Of a DNA stretch of 64,000 nt, positions 51,601-62,458 are shown in pieces. The position numbers and the translations under genes are program-made. The notes below the pieces were generated by a model. That model made no database searches and had not been told where the DNA came from. It saw nothing but the letters and a program-made list of their open reading frames with translations. The stretch's first letter is position 1; each line of letters opens with the position of its first letter. This DNA comes from Gari tellinella (taxonomy: Eukaryota; Mollusca; Bivalvia; Cardiida; Psammobiidae), in NCBI GenBank assembly GCA_922989275.2, contig OV277856.1, positions 86,633,038 through 86,697,037 on the forward strand, read 5' to 3'.

Positions 51601-52272
51601 TTAACTCTTTACACCATAGCCCATTTCTAATTTGAAGACAGGTGGTCACCTAAAACAGGTTGAAAGTAAAGTAGAATGTGCCTTCAGGTGTTTTGCTCAG
51701 TCTGCTTTAACTCTTTCCTCCCTGAAACTTTAAATGGACAATTCCAGTTTCCATTTTAGTCAAGTCCATTTCTGACTTTTAAGGGTTGTTTTTGTCAATG
51801 TTTGGCATTATGACAAACAGTGAAGACCCTGATCAGAGGGCTCCTTTCGGAGCCCTCTGATCTGGGCCTTCACCGTTTGCACAGGACAAGTGTACTATTC
51901 ACATGTACACTGTTTGAAAAGGACGCCTATATGCGGGACTAGGGTTCAAAGGGTTAAGTTACCATCTGCTAGGATATAGAATATGTTTCTTATAGTGCAT
52001 ATTCATAATTTCATTATATAAAATTGAAACTATTTCTTCAGTAGGAAAATTAATTAATGCGTAAAAAAACCGTATCTATTCAGTAATTGCTTTCCTTTTG
52101 TCCTGTGTGTTTTGCATAAAATGTGCCCAGACATTACTCAGGGAGGTACTCCACAAGGGTCTGGATAATGTGGACTAAATTTCAAGTAGTTTCAAAGATT
52201 GATTTATAGTTGAACATTTTCCATGTGTGTTGTAACTTTGATAAAATTAACTGCTGTAAATCATGGGTTACT
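51601..52272. mobile_element. Family A MITE containing a family B insertion
   Basis: TTAA 51601-51604, CTCTTTACACCATAGCCC; left arm AAACAGGTTGAAAGTAAAG; TCTGCTTTAA then family B; resumes TTAAGTTACCATCTGCTAGG, TTCTTCAGTAGGAAAATTAA. The tail includes the block shared with 46160-46437. Confidence 0.75.
51711..51953. mobile_element. Family B element with demonstrable TTAA duplication
   Basis: Inserted exactly at the TTAA of the host CTGCTTTAAG: TTAA 51707-51710 before, TTAA 51954-51957 after. Left end CTCTTTCCTCCCTGAAAC, right end CCTAGTCCCGCATATAGG read inward, core AGATCAGAGGGCTCCTTTCG with inverse (about 51827-51882). The clearest proof of the TTAA target preference. Confidence 0.9.
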
Positions 52273-53293
52273 TTACTCCATTACCCGTTTTTAGCTCACC
52301 TGAGCCAAAGGCTCAAGGTGAGCTATTGGGATGGCCCTGTATATAGTATATATAGAGTTATATAGTGAAATTTTCAAACGTCTTCTCCTCTGAAACTAAT
52401 ACGACCAGAGCTTTGATATTTGGCGTGGTGACACTTCTAGATGTCCTATACCAATATTGTTCAAATGGTTTTGGTAGGTTGCATATCTAGGTCACAGGAG
52501 CTAAAAATAGATTTTTTTAATGAAAACTTAAAAAATCTACTTGTCTGAAACTACAAGGGCCAGAGCTTAGATATGTGGCACATAGCATCGCCTACAGGTC
52601 CTCTATCAAGTTTATTCAAATTATGCCCCTGGGGTCAAAATTGGCCCTGCCCCGGGGGTCACAGTTTTACATAGAGTTATATAGTGAAATTTTCAAACGT
52701 CGTCTTCTCTGACACTAATATGTCCAGAGATTTGGTATGGTGACACTTCTAGATATCTTTTACCTATTTTGTTCAAATGGTTCCGGTCTGTTGCATATCT
52801 AGGTCACAGGAGCTAAAAATAGATTTTTTCTATAAAAACTTAAAAAATCTTCTCATAAAAATCTACAAGGGCCAGAGCTTAGATATGTGGCACATAGCAT
52901 CATCTACAGGTCCTCTATCAAGTTTGTTCAAATTATGCCCCTGGGGTTAAAATTGGCCCCGCCCCGGGGGTCACAGTTTTACATCGAGTTTTATTGTGAA
53001 ATTTTCAAACGTCTTCTCCTCTGAAACTAATATGACCAGAGCTTTGATATTTGGCATGGTGACACTTCTAGATGTTCTTTACCTATTTTCTTCAAATGGT
53101 TCCAGTCTGTCACATATGTAGGTCACAGGAGCTAAAAATAGATTTTTTCAATGGAAAAATCTCGTCTAAAACCCTAGTACCCTGATCTTAGATATTTGGC
53201 ACATATAGCATTATCTACAGGTCCTCTATCAAGATTGTTCAAATTATGCCCCATCAGGTAAAAAATGACCCCGTCCTGGACATAAATCATTAT

Positions 53294-54899
53294 TAGGGCT
53301 GTAACGAATACACCATGTAGCGAATACGAATACACATCACGATATAGGGTGACGAATACGAATAATTATTCACGAATATGAATGCAATAGTTTCTTTATA
53401 GATCTTTATGTGAAATCTCTTCTAACACTACTTTATTACTACAGATTTGTATAGTGTACTGTTTGTGTTTGATTTTCAGTAAATTATTACCTCTTAAAAT
53501 AAAAGTATTGTGAAGCAGTAAGTTTTTTGTGTCGTATTTTAGATCCAGTTCACATCAGTCATCATGATTCCACTAATAGCTTATGTGTTATATGAGTAGC
53601 CCCATGAGACACCCTGTGTTATTGGTGTAAGGTCATTATAAACCTCACCAGCATAGCAATTTCATAGTTAATCTCAATTTATATTAATAATGATTTTGAT
53701 TCTCACATTGTATTTATGTCAGATAGTGAGGCCATGTCAAGGAGGAAATTTCTAGTGAGAGTCTACATTGTATGCTTTAAGTTACTCTTACTACATGAAG
53801 GCAAAGTGTCTCATGGAATATCTCATATTTTCTGGTTCTGTTGAAAAAAGAGTATACAAAGTTCAGAAACACACAAACAGCGATTCCCCTAGGAAATATA
53901 AAAAAAAGAAAGAAAAAAGGTCCAGATTAAAAAATTGGGCATGGGTTCCCCCTAAGGCCGTGCCACCAATCAGATATCCCTTGTAAAAGACCCTCCCAAG
54001 ATGGTTGGAGAAGACAGATTTTGATAAGCGAGTAGGCTGGGACAGTCTCCATTTATAGTGATGAATACATCTTAATATGGAATCATACCTACTCACAAAA
54101 TGAGAAAGATGTTACATAGCAAAATATCACTTACCGGTAGTGTTAAATAATTTGTAGAGAGCCGTTTATATTCTTAAATTTACACACGGCTTGTATGTTC
54201 ACATACGAAAAAATGAAAGAACATTGTGTAAAATATGCAAGCACGAAATCAAGTAAGTATTTTGGAAACCGCACCCACGTGTATGACAAATCATTGCATA
54301 AAATTTACACACAGTTAATGTTTCATTCGCCACCAATATATCTCCGTCTTTTTTCTTTGGGAATTCAAAGTATTCCCACACGGGGGACTTGAATTTGAAC
54401 AGTGCATCGACCGGTTCGTCCGACATTGTTCGCGAAAATAGTTGAGATTTGACTACGGTAACGACTGTCGTAATATGTTTATAACTACGGTAACGACTGT
54501 CGTAATATGTTTATAAGAAAGTTTAAGTATTATAACTGATTTGTGTTGTGAATTTGCCGATAAATGTTTATATTGAATGGCCTATTTCGCTTTTTTGATT
54601 TTATAACTTTATTCATCTTGCTCTATGAAATGTCGTAAAATCTTTGTTATACCCCAACTACGGCAGTCACTCTTACCATAAACAAACACTACACGGCCTA
54701 TGTGTAGAGCCCTACGCGTGTTTTCCGGGCCAAACATTGTACTGGCGAGTGTTGTTAAGCTGCAGTTTTCAATTTTTTATGTTGTAAAAAAAATAAATAT
54801 TGGCGAATATTCGGTTCTTTAGCACGCGAATACGATACGGATTCGCCAAAATCAAAATATTCATAGAACCGAATATTCGAGTGAACCGTTACAGCCCTA
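53294..54899 (-). mobile_element. 1.6-kb hAT element with perfect 8-bp duplication
   Basis: ATCATTAT at 53286-53293 and 54900-54907. Ends TAGGGCTGTAACGAATAC and TCGAGTGAACCGTTACAGCCCTA, with many CGAATAC/GAATATTCG motifs near both ends (likely transposase-binding repeats). A BED-finger-like exon lies on the minus strand near the right end; the catalytic region is missing, so it is an internal-deletion derivative. Confidence 0.85.
54199..54426 (-). pseudogene. BED-type zinc-finger N-terminus of a hAT transposase, truncated
   Basis: ATG at 54426 gives MSDEPVDALFKFKSPVWEYF, then EFPKKKDGDILVANETLTVC. SPVWEYFEF followed some 20 residues later by TVCK is the start of a BED finger as in hAT transposases and ZBED proteins. 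After VCKFYAMICH the expected second half (HLxxxH) is lost or shifted. Two tandem copies of ACTACGGTAACGACTGTCGT-type sequence (54451-54514) lie just upstream, in the promoter position. Confidence 0.5.
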
Positions 54900-55301
54900 A
54901 TCATTATATCTCCATTTTGTCAGCTATTCTCAGGTGAGCGAAATATGCCCCATGGGGCTCTTGTTTATTTGATGACAACAGGTTGAAAGTAAAGCAGAAT
55001 GTGCCTTCAGGTGCATTCTGCTCAGTCTGCTTTAAATTATCAATATGCTTAGGATTAAAAAATATTTCTTATGGTACATGTTCATGGCTGTATAAATTAA
55101 ATTGGAACTAATTTCTTCAGGGGAGGAATATTTTAAATCATGAAAATGCGTTAAAATGTGCTTCTGTTGGGGGAAAGGGTTTAACATAAAAGCATAGAAT
55201 TGCAAACAGTAAATACCTGCTGATCAGGGGTCTTATAATTATGCATGGACCCATAATTTGATCTACACAGTTGCAAATCAACTACCTGACATTTCTCAGT
55301 A

Positions 55302-55499
55302 CAGTCGAACTTCGTTATCTCTAACTCACTCAACTCGAACTATACGATAGTTAGACAGAAGCTATGCATTATTTCTTGCTCAGTTAAGTCGACATACCCA
55401 TACATGTATTTCAAAGTTAAAACATGACTGAGCCACGTTTTAACATTGAAATACGGGTATGTTTGATTTAACCGAGTTCGAGATATCGAAGTTCGACTG
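55302..55499. mobile_element. P1 pogo-like TA element
   Basis: TA 55300-55301, CAGTCGAACTTCGTTATCTC ... GAGATATCGAAGTTCGACTG, TA 55500-55501. Inner dyad ACATGACTGAGCCACGT, ATACCCATACATG and inverse. Confidence 0.85.
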
Positions 55500-55904
55500 T
55501 ACATGCAAAGAATCATAGGAAGAAGAATCACATTTTGCAGTGCTATTCTGCTAATGCACAACTCTCTTTGTATAACCATAAACAATAAACTCATTGCATC
55601 CCGATCGATTCATCATCTAAATAATTTGTCTCGATTGAATTCATATTCACATTCAAATGATAAGAATCTAAACCATTAGCATTTTATTGTCATTCTCTCT
55701 CTGCAATCATCATTACGCTTCTATTTCAGTCTTAAATTATCTACCCCATTGCCATTATCACGCGCCAAATGAAATCCACCCTTGTACCTCTTTGCACATG
55801 TATCATAAAACAGTTGATTATAAAGCCTGCCCTAGAGTACAATCACACGTATTGTCAACCAACATTCAAACATGAGGTTTGTTATATAAAAGAAAAGAGG
55901 TGAA

Positions 55905-55990
55905 TGAATAATTCAGATCCAAAGTAATGCAGAAAGGCCCCTTTGGTAGCTTTCTGCATTACTTTTGTCAGCATTATGCATCCACTTGGC
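55905..55990. repeat. Hairpin D
   Basis: AAAGTAATGCAGAAAGGCCC and inverse GGTAGCTTTCTGCATTACTT, ending GCATTATGCATCC. Confidence 0.6.
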
Positions 55991-56034
55991 TATAAAATAA
56001 ATGCTTAGTTACAACTCATCTTTAGAATGATTGT

Positions 56035-57822
56035 TTAACCCTTTGAACCCTAGTCCCGCATATAGGCGTCCTTTCCAAACAGTATACTTCAGCAGGGCAC
56101 GACAAATTTCATGAAAAGCTGGTTGCCCACAGGGCAACCAAAATTATTTTCTGGTTGCCCTGAATTTATTACACAAAAGATGTCCCAAATTAACCCGTTT
56201 AATTCAAACCCTTCATAGATGTACCAGATTAACCTTTTTAATTAAAACCCTTAATTCACAGCTTTTAGAATACTCAAAAGGAAATATGCAACACCTCTCC
56301 CTGGATCTCATCAGGCAGGTGAAATTATTAGCATTGGATAATACATAGACATAGATAATACAGATCATCATCTCCTGATACTGATAGGCTGTCACATTTT
56401 TTTTGGTTTATATTATTCATGTTTTTTCATTCTTAAATTTGAAATTTAGTTACTATTTCTTAACATCTCTATATATCTCTCACACCTTTTCTTTCAACAG
56501 CTGTAGCAGTAGCATTGTAATTTTAAAAATCTATCTCAGTCTCACCCTTCAAATTTATTAATTGACAGTATCAGGGGATTTCATAGGATAACTAAGATGT
56601 AAGTTTTCTGCGTTCTTACATCCCGCACGGGGGCAGGGGCTCATGGTTTATTCATATCCACATTTTCTGGAAGTGACTTTCAATTTGACTGAAGTAACTA
56701 CACTTAAAAAACAAAATAAAAGTTCACGTTTTTCTGCCCATATTATTACACTCTCGAGTGATCGGATCCGTTTTTTTATCATTATTATTTGATTTCCGAA
56801 AATTCACCAAACAAGTTTTTTACTTTACAAACTTCGAGGAAGACAACCCAAGTCCAACATTTCATTTGCGAACAAAACTATGTTAAAGTCCATAATTACT
56901 GCACCTACCTTTGAAAGTTATTATTAAGACTTGAAAATCGCTGGTAAAACATATTTATTGCCAGCACAATGTTTAATCTTATTTAACAGTGTTTCATTGT
57001 ACTTTCAATTTTTATAGGAAATCCTATATATTCATCTTTCATATCATTCGGAGCTCCCCAGGTGTTATCGCTGAATTTAATGACTGGTTCACAAAAAGTT
57101 AACTAAGTGTACCAGTCTGTGTTTATAAAATTCTTCTGCGATAAATTTAGAAGTATGCCCAATGTATCCACGAGATTGTTTACACAAAATGACAAGCTCA
57201 GCATGGTGTTTGATCAAGCGTGAACTGCTAATTGGGGTGTGTTATCGCTAATCCACAAGAATCCTTTGTAACTGTTCTACCCTACAGACAAAGATAAGTG
57301 TCCAAAGGGGTCTTAATTGATCGGCAAATTTGTTGCACACTTTCAATTTTTATGGCTTTAGTCCGATACTTCAGTCCATGTAGATGCAGTACCGCTAGAC
57401 AGTAGTAGACACAAGGTCTTACTGTTACGAAATGCAACTAGTAGATGACTCGCACGGCATTATTCTGACATATTGAAATTTTCCAAAAGTGAAATAATCC
57501 GGGCATCTTAAAATGGAATTAAAGGGTTGCCCGCCGGGCAGCAGTTTGAAAAATATAGTTGCCCAAGCTAAACATTTGGTTGCCCGCCGGGCTCCGGGCA
57601 CAGGATTTGTCGTGCCCTGAATACTTGCGAATAGTGCACTTGTCCTATGCAAACAGTGAATACCCAGATCAGAGGGCTCCTTATGGAGCCCTCTGATCTG
57701 GGTCTTCACTGTTTGTCATAATGCAAATCATTGACAAAAACAACCCTTAAAAGTCAGAAATGGACTAGACTAAAATGGAAACTGTAAGTGTCCATTTAAA
57801 GTTTCAGGGAGGAAAGAGTTAA
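56035..57822. mobile_element. Family B element split by a hAT element
   Basis: TTAA 56035-56038, CCCTTTGAACCCTAGTCCCG, AAACAGTATACTT; after the insertion, ATACTTGCGAATAGTGCAC, core AGATCAGAGGGCTCCTTATG with inverse (about 57662-57716), TTTCAGGGAGGAAAGAG, TTAA 57819-57822. Confidence 0.85.
56093..57619. mobile_element. 1.5-kb hAT element nested in family B
   Basis: Inverted ends CAGGGCACGACAAAT and ATTTGTCGTGCCCTG. Just inside, GGTTGCCC/GGGCAACC motifs repeat at both ends (56132-56160, 57526-57600). ATACTT flanks both sides, an imperfect duplication. No transposase reading frame survives; short frames inside (56213-56395, 57425-57709) are featureless. Confidence 0.75.
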
Positions 57823-57852
57823 TACAGGTTTTACTGTACAGTCACCTCTTGC

Positions 57853-58060
57853 ATTAATCCATTACTCAATTGATTGTTTCTAGTTTTAAAGCAGTCTCCA
57901 CTTAAAGCAGGTTAAAAGTCTGCTTTAAGTTACCATCTATTTGAAACTAGAAAATATTTCTTATGGTACATTTTCATAACTGTATAAAGAGGAACTATTT
58001 TCCTCAATCGAAGAATAAACTAAAGGGGTAAAAAGGAGTATTTATGAGGTAATTGGTTAT
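57853..58060. mobile_element. Family A MITE with the hairpin tip deleted
   Basis: TTAATCCATTACTCAATTG, CACTTAAAGCAGGTTAAAAG followed at once by TCTGCTTTAAG, so the inner stem is gone; TTACCATCTATTTGAAAC; right end GAGGTAATTGG-TTA. Confidence 0.75.
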
Positions 58061-58109
58061 GCTAGCAACCACTCCTTGAAGTCGAGTGGATATCTCTTAG
58101 ATAGTATAA

Positions 58110-58205
58110 TACAGGATAGAAATAATGCGTTTTGTTTTAGCTCCTATACAGCTCTGCATTATTTTTCTCCTGCATAAGGAGCCATCATCTGTATTTAAGA
58201 CTACT
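58110..58205. repeat. Hairpin D, decayed
   Basis: CAGGATAGAAATAATGCG and CTGCATTATTTTTCTCCTGC are the two arms. Confidence 0.5.
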
Positions 58206-58995
58206 GATATGTATTCTGGTGAGTCGTGTCTGGAACAATACAAGATTGACTGTATTGATTTTCACGCTAATAAGTGAAACGCTAATTGTTGTCAGTGTCA
58301 ATAAGCAGAGGAAGTGGAATTGTACGGCTGCAAGTAGAGAGTCCTATAGCCGCGGGCAACAAACTTCTCCCTCTCACCATCTCTTCTAATGCTTCTTGAG
58401 TAATAATGAGTTTAATGACTATCAGAATTCTCATTAGTTCTCCACTAATTTTCAGTGGAGGAAATCATTATCTATCAACAGTTATTGCAGGCAGAAGAAA
58501 TATTGGCAAAACTGCAGGGCTTGCATTGGATAATTGTATGCTACAATGTTTGTAATGTTGTCAAATTAGTTCAATTCAAAGGTTGATTGAGAAATTTTTG
58601 ATTTTGTATTATCTTTGACCTTTACTACACCTAGCTTGGAGGCCACATTTAAAAGTACAGTCAGACACACATACATATAATATCATTAGGCGTTATGCTC
58701 ACAATATTGTTCAGCACAAAATTTAAACCTATATATGGGGGAATGGGTTAATTAACATGTAAGTTAAATGCAAATACATACTTGTGCATATACAAATCAA
58801 CGACATGACCACTCTGTGAATATAGATTTACTTGGCACATCGTTGGCATAATGTGAATCTAAACAGATTGTTCTATGGTAGACACTAAGTTCAATGCCCT
58901 GGTTAATTTCTTGGCTTACCTGTCAAACAGTATCCACAGTAAATCTTCTTTAAAGCCACCACTCATTGAGGTTGAAGGAGTTCTTAAAAAGTTTT
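58206..58995. other. No recognised gene
   Basis: AT-rich single-copy DNA. GGGGGAATGGG-TTAATTAAC (58737-58755) is a lone family A-type end. Confidence 0.35.
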
Positions 58996-59105
58996 TGTTT
59001 CAGCTTAAATGCAGGATGAAGGAATCTAAACAGAAAGCTCTTAATAGAGCTTCTTCAAGTTCCTGCATTATCTTTGTTCTCCATTTAGCTCCAACATGTT
59101 TCAAT
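58996..59105. repeat. Hairpin D
   Basis: TTAAATGCAGGATGAAGG, CAGAAAGCTCTTAATAGAGC, inverse arm and CTCCATTTAGC. The 86-codon frame at 58875-59135 runs across it and is not supported. Confidence 0.55.
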
Positions 59106-59339
59106 GACCCTTGTTTCTTGAGTGTTGTTTATTAGAGGTTTTATTGTTCATTTCTCCCATTATTTCATACATCATTCTTTGAGTGTTGGTGGTTGATAAG
59201 TTAATAATGTTACTCACTGCTAATACTAATGCAATTTCCAGCTGTTTGATCATGAAACACCCTCTAATTCTGTAATGTCTTTATAATTATGGTGAATCAT
59301 GTATAAAGTTGCCACTTTGAGGGTGAATTAGCAGCATTT

Positions 59340-59435
59340 AGTACACTTGTTGCAGCTAAATGCATGATAAAAGTAATGCAGAAAGCTCCTACTGGAGCTT
59401 TCTGCATTACTTTTGTCCTGCATTTAGCTATCACC
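59340..59435. repeat. Hairpin D, best-preserved copy
   Basis: AGCTAAATGCATGATAAAAG, TAATGCAGAAAGCTCCTACT, then GGAGCTTTCTGCATTAC and TTTTGTCCTGCATTTAGCT; arms of about 37 bases with a few mismatches and no loop. Confidence 0.75.
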
Positions 59436-60304
59436 CATCTTTTGAAATGCCCATTCTGTCTCAAAGAATGGCTGACTAACACAAGTTAAGCTGTATTTCT
59501 AATGGCATAAATAAATTGTCAGGGTTAAAACATGAATTCATTAGATGTTTGAGGGTTATGACAGAATTGGGTGTAATAAAGGCACATTTTTCTTTTTATT
59601 TGATTAATTTTCCTGAGACCGTAAATAATCTGTCCCTAACAGCAAAAGCTTGTACTTCCCTACAGTCAAGAAGCTCTTAAGCTTAGTACAGCTTGGTAAT
59701 GTCAGACAAAGGTCAAGATCATTTAAAGGTCAAATAGAGTTAATTCAACATTGGCCATAATCTAGAAAAAAAACTTGTTTCTTTGTACATTTTCATCGCA
59801 ACAGCAAGGAGTACTATACCTGGTGTATGATTTTATTTTATAGCCAAATGAATACATTTCAGTGACAAAACACCTTGGGGTATTTGTCACTTACTGTGAT
59901 ACCATTCTTGTTTTGTAGGGCACTAAGGCCGGCTAGGCTGAATTGGTTAATTAAACTTATCCCATGATGGCACAAACTGTTAATGCAAAGTCAAACAACA
60001 CTATTTCTGACACATTCATATTGTTACTGCCTAGAATCAATCTGTCTGGGATGAAATTAGTAATCAATTTTCAATTTACGTTCACTCATCTGTGAGTAGA
60101 AGTTTTAGGAAATAAATCATTGGTGAGAGTAATTGTACAGACTGCTTCATAATTCCTCAAGCTTCATAAATCAGTTGGAATACAATACCCTCTAACCTTT
60201 GTGCCACTATTCATGGGAAATCTTTTAGCCATTTCCTCTGTAGAATCACCTTTGAGCAATTCTACCAGTGCCACATGTACAATTGCATGTTAATTTTGTC
60301 TTTA
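59436..60304. other. No recognised gene
   Basis: AT-rich; no dyad, splice-bounded frame or repeat relation seen. Confidence 0.4.
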
Positions 60305-60380
60305 ATAAAAATGCCAGCTTAAAGCAAAATAAAGTAAAGCAGAAGCTTCTTTCATCTTGTTTTAAGCAGGCATCTTCCTT
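60305..60380. repeat. Hairpin A/D remnant
   Basis: TGCCAGCTTAAAGCAAAAT, AAGTAAAGCAGAAGC and CATCTTGTTTTAAGCAGGC. Confidence 0.5.
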
Positions 60381-60454
60381 TAACACAGATGGATATAGAT
60401 AAATTGTACTGATGTCTGGACGAAGGGGTTAGACTGGAAGCTGCTTTAAATGCA

Positions 60455-61440
60455 GCCTTTCCCTCATTTATGCACTCTTTAGATTTAGAAATGCATCTCC
60501 CACACCGTTGCATTTCTCATAAAAAATCCACTTCCGTGCCTCTATGCATTCCTCATAGAAATGCCTCACCTTTATACATTCCTCATAGCAATGCTTCTTC
60601 CACACCTTTATTCTTTCCTCATAGCAATGCTTCTTCCAAACCTTTATGTATTTATCATAGAAATATGCATAAAGTGTGGAAGAGGCATTACTTCGAAGGA
60701 TGCATAAAGGTGTGGAAGAAGTAGTTCTATGGGGAAAGTATGTAACATGTATGGACGAAATATTTCTATGAGGAATGCATAAAGGCGACAGAAGATTAAG
60801 CATCTCTCTGAGGAATTTGCATAAATGTGCGGAAGAGACATTTCTATGAGAAATTCATAAAGGCGTTTAAGAAGCATTGCTGTGAGGAACGCATAATGTC
60901 ATGGAAGAGGCATTTCTATGGGGGATGCATAAAAATGTCACGGAGGCATTTCTAAGCTAGTGCATTAAGGTGTGGAAGTAGCATGCATTTCTATGAGGAA
61001 AGCATAAAGGTGTGGAAGAGGAATTTCCATGAGAAATTAATAAAGGCATGGAAAAAACATTGCTATGAGGAAAGCATAAAGGCGTGGAAAAGGTATTTCT
61101 ATGAGAAATGCATAAAGGCATGGAAATAGCATTACTATGAGGAAAGCATAAAGGCGTGGCAAAGGCATTTCTATGAGAAATGCATAAAGGCATGGAAATA
61201 GCATTACTATGAGGAAAGCATAAATGCGTGGCAAAGGCATATCTATGAGAAATGCATAAAGGCATGGAAATAGCATTACTATGAGGAAAGCATAAAGGTG
61301 TGTATCATAGAAATGCTTCTTTCACACCTGTATATGTTTTCTTCATAGGAATGTTTGTTCCAGGCCTAAATTTGTATCCCTCAAAGAAATGCTTCTGCCA
61401 TGCATTTATGCATTTGTCATAGAAATATTTTGTCCATACT
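60455..61440. repeat. Inverted 35-bp minisatellite (71-bp higher-order unit)
   Basis: Units such as GCATAAAGGCATGGAAATAG and CATTTCTATGAGAAAT repeat with period 35-36 (near 61041, 61075, 61110, 61146, 61181, 61216, 61254, 61291). Alternating types AAGCATAAAGGCGTGG and AATGCATAAAGGCATGG give a 71-bp higher-order period. Orientation flips: reverse at 60480-60660, forward at 60665-61305, reverse again to about 61430. Frames with repeating SHRNAF/FPHSN peptides are artefacts of the array. Confidence 0.85.
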
Positions 61441-61550
61441 TGTCCGTTTCGTCTAGCATCAACACCGCGGTTACGCGGATAGTTAGTAACTTATTCAGTT
61501 TTTGCCTTGGACCATTATCATCACAAGCGTTTTTTGAAAACATTCTTGTT
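61441..61550 (-). mobile_element. HINE-like fragment (TATGCCCCC family)
   Basis: TGTCCGTTTCGTCTAGCATC, AACACCGCGGTTACGCGG, TTTGCCTTGGACCATTA and the end CATTCTTGTT match one repeat unit plus terminus of 13065-13695; the hairpin end is lost. Confidence 0.6.
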
Positions 61551-62458
61551 ATTTAGCTCACCTGGCACGAAATGCCAAGGTGAGCTATTAGGATCGCTGA
61601 ATGTCCGTCGTCCGTCCATCCGTTCACATTTGTTCGTTAACACTCTAGCGCCTACAAATTTCATCCGATCTTCATGAAAATAATGACAATGTTTGTCTTG
61701 ATGAAATCTAGGTCAAGTTCGAATGTAGGTCATGTCCGGTCAAAAACTAGGTCACTAGGTCAAATCATAGAAAAACCTTGTTAACACTCTAGAGGCTACA
61801 AATCTCAATGGATCTTAATGAAACTTGGTCAGAATGTTTGCCTCATTGATATCTAGGTCAAGTTCGAATGTGGGTCATGTCCGGTCAAAAACTAGGTCAC
61901 TAGGTCAAATCATAGAAAAACCTTGTTAACACTCTAGCGGCTACAAATCTCAATGAAACTTGGTCAGAATGTTTGCCTCATTGATATCTAGGTCAAGTTC
62001 GAATGTGGGTCATGTCCGGTAAAAAACTAGGTCACTATGTCAAATCTTAGAAAAACTTTGTTAACACTCTAGAGGCTACAGATCTCAATGGATTTTAATG
62101 TAACTTAGTTAGAATGTATGCCCAATTGATATCTAGGTCAATTTGGAATATGGGTCATGTCAGGTCAAAAACTATAGGTCACAAATCAAAGAAAAACAGT
62201 GTTAACCCTCTAGAGGCTACAAATCTCGTTAGATCTGAATGAAATATTTTCAGAATGTTTGCCTACATCAAATCTAGGTCAAAATCAAATGTGGATTGTG
62301 TCTGGTCAAAAACTAGGTCACTAGGTCAAATTATAGAAAAATCTTGTTAACACTCTAAAGGTTGATTATGGGTCATGTCCAGTCATAATCTAGGTCACTA
62401 CTGGTTAATTTTACATGGTGAACCAGTTGAGCGATTTAGGGCCATGGTGGCCCTTGTT
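61551..62458 (-). mobile_element. HINE-like element, AGCTCACC family, uninterrupted
   Basis: ATTTAGCTCACCTGGCACG with inverse GCCAAGGTGAGCT, GTCCGTCGTCCGTCC, then five to six repeats of about 130-165 bp (blocks GTTAACACTCTAGCGGCTAC, AAATCTAGGTCAAGTTCG, AACTAGGTCACTAGGTCAAA), end GTTGAGCGATTTAGGGCCAT, GGTGGCCCTTGTT. The cleanest copy for defining the family. Confidence 0.75.

Larger units (their letters stand above)
52288..54965 (-). mobile_element. HINE-like element, AGCTCACC family
   Basis: TTTTAGCTCACCTGAGCC with its hairpin inverse; three tandem repeats of about 310 bp (near 52350, 52670 and 52979; blocks GTGAAATTTTCAAACGTC, TGACACTTCTAGATGT, CTAGGTCACAGGAGC, TATGCCCCTGGGGTC); end CTCAGGTGAGCGAAATATGC, CCCATGGGGCTCTTGTT. 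Interrupted by the hAT element at 53294-54899. Confidence 0.7.
52273..55184. mobile_element. Family A MITE holding a HINE-like element that holds a hAT element
   Basis: TTTACTCCATTACCCG, HINE-like 52288-54965, then GATGACAACAGGTTGAAAG, hairpin to about 55035, TTCAGGGGAGGAATA, GGGGGAAAGGG-TTTAA. Insertion order is therefore A, then HINE, then hAT. Confidence 0.7.

Noticed and set aside
58875..59135. 86-codon plus frame
   Set aside because: Runs through hairpin D, and its Lys/Ser-rich middle is produced by the hairpin sequence.
60468..61276. Reading frames with repeated peptides such as SHRNAFATPLCFPHSN
   Set aside because: They arise from the 35-bp minisatellite, appear on both strands, and their length follows the array and not any gene structure.
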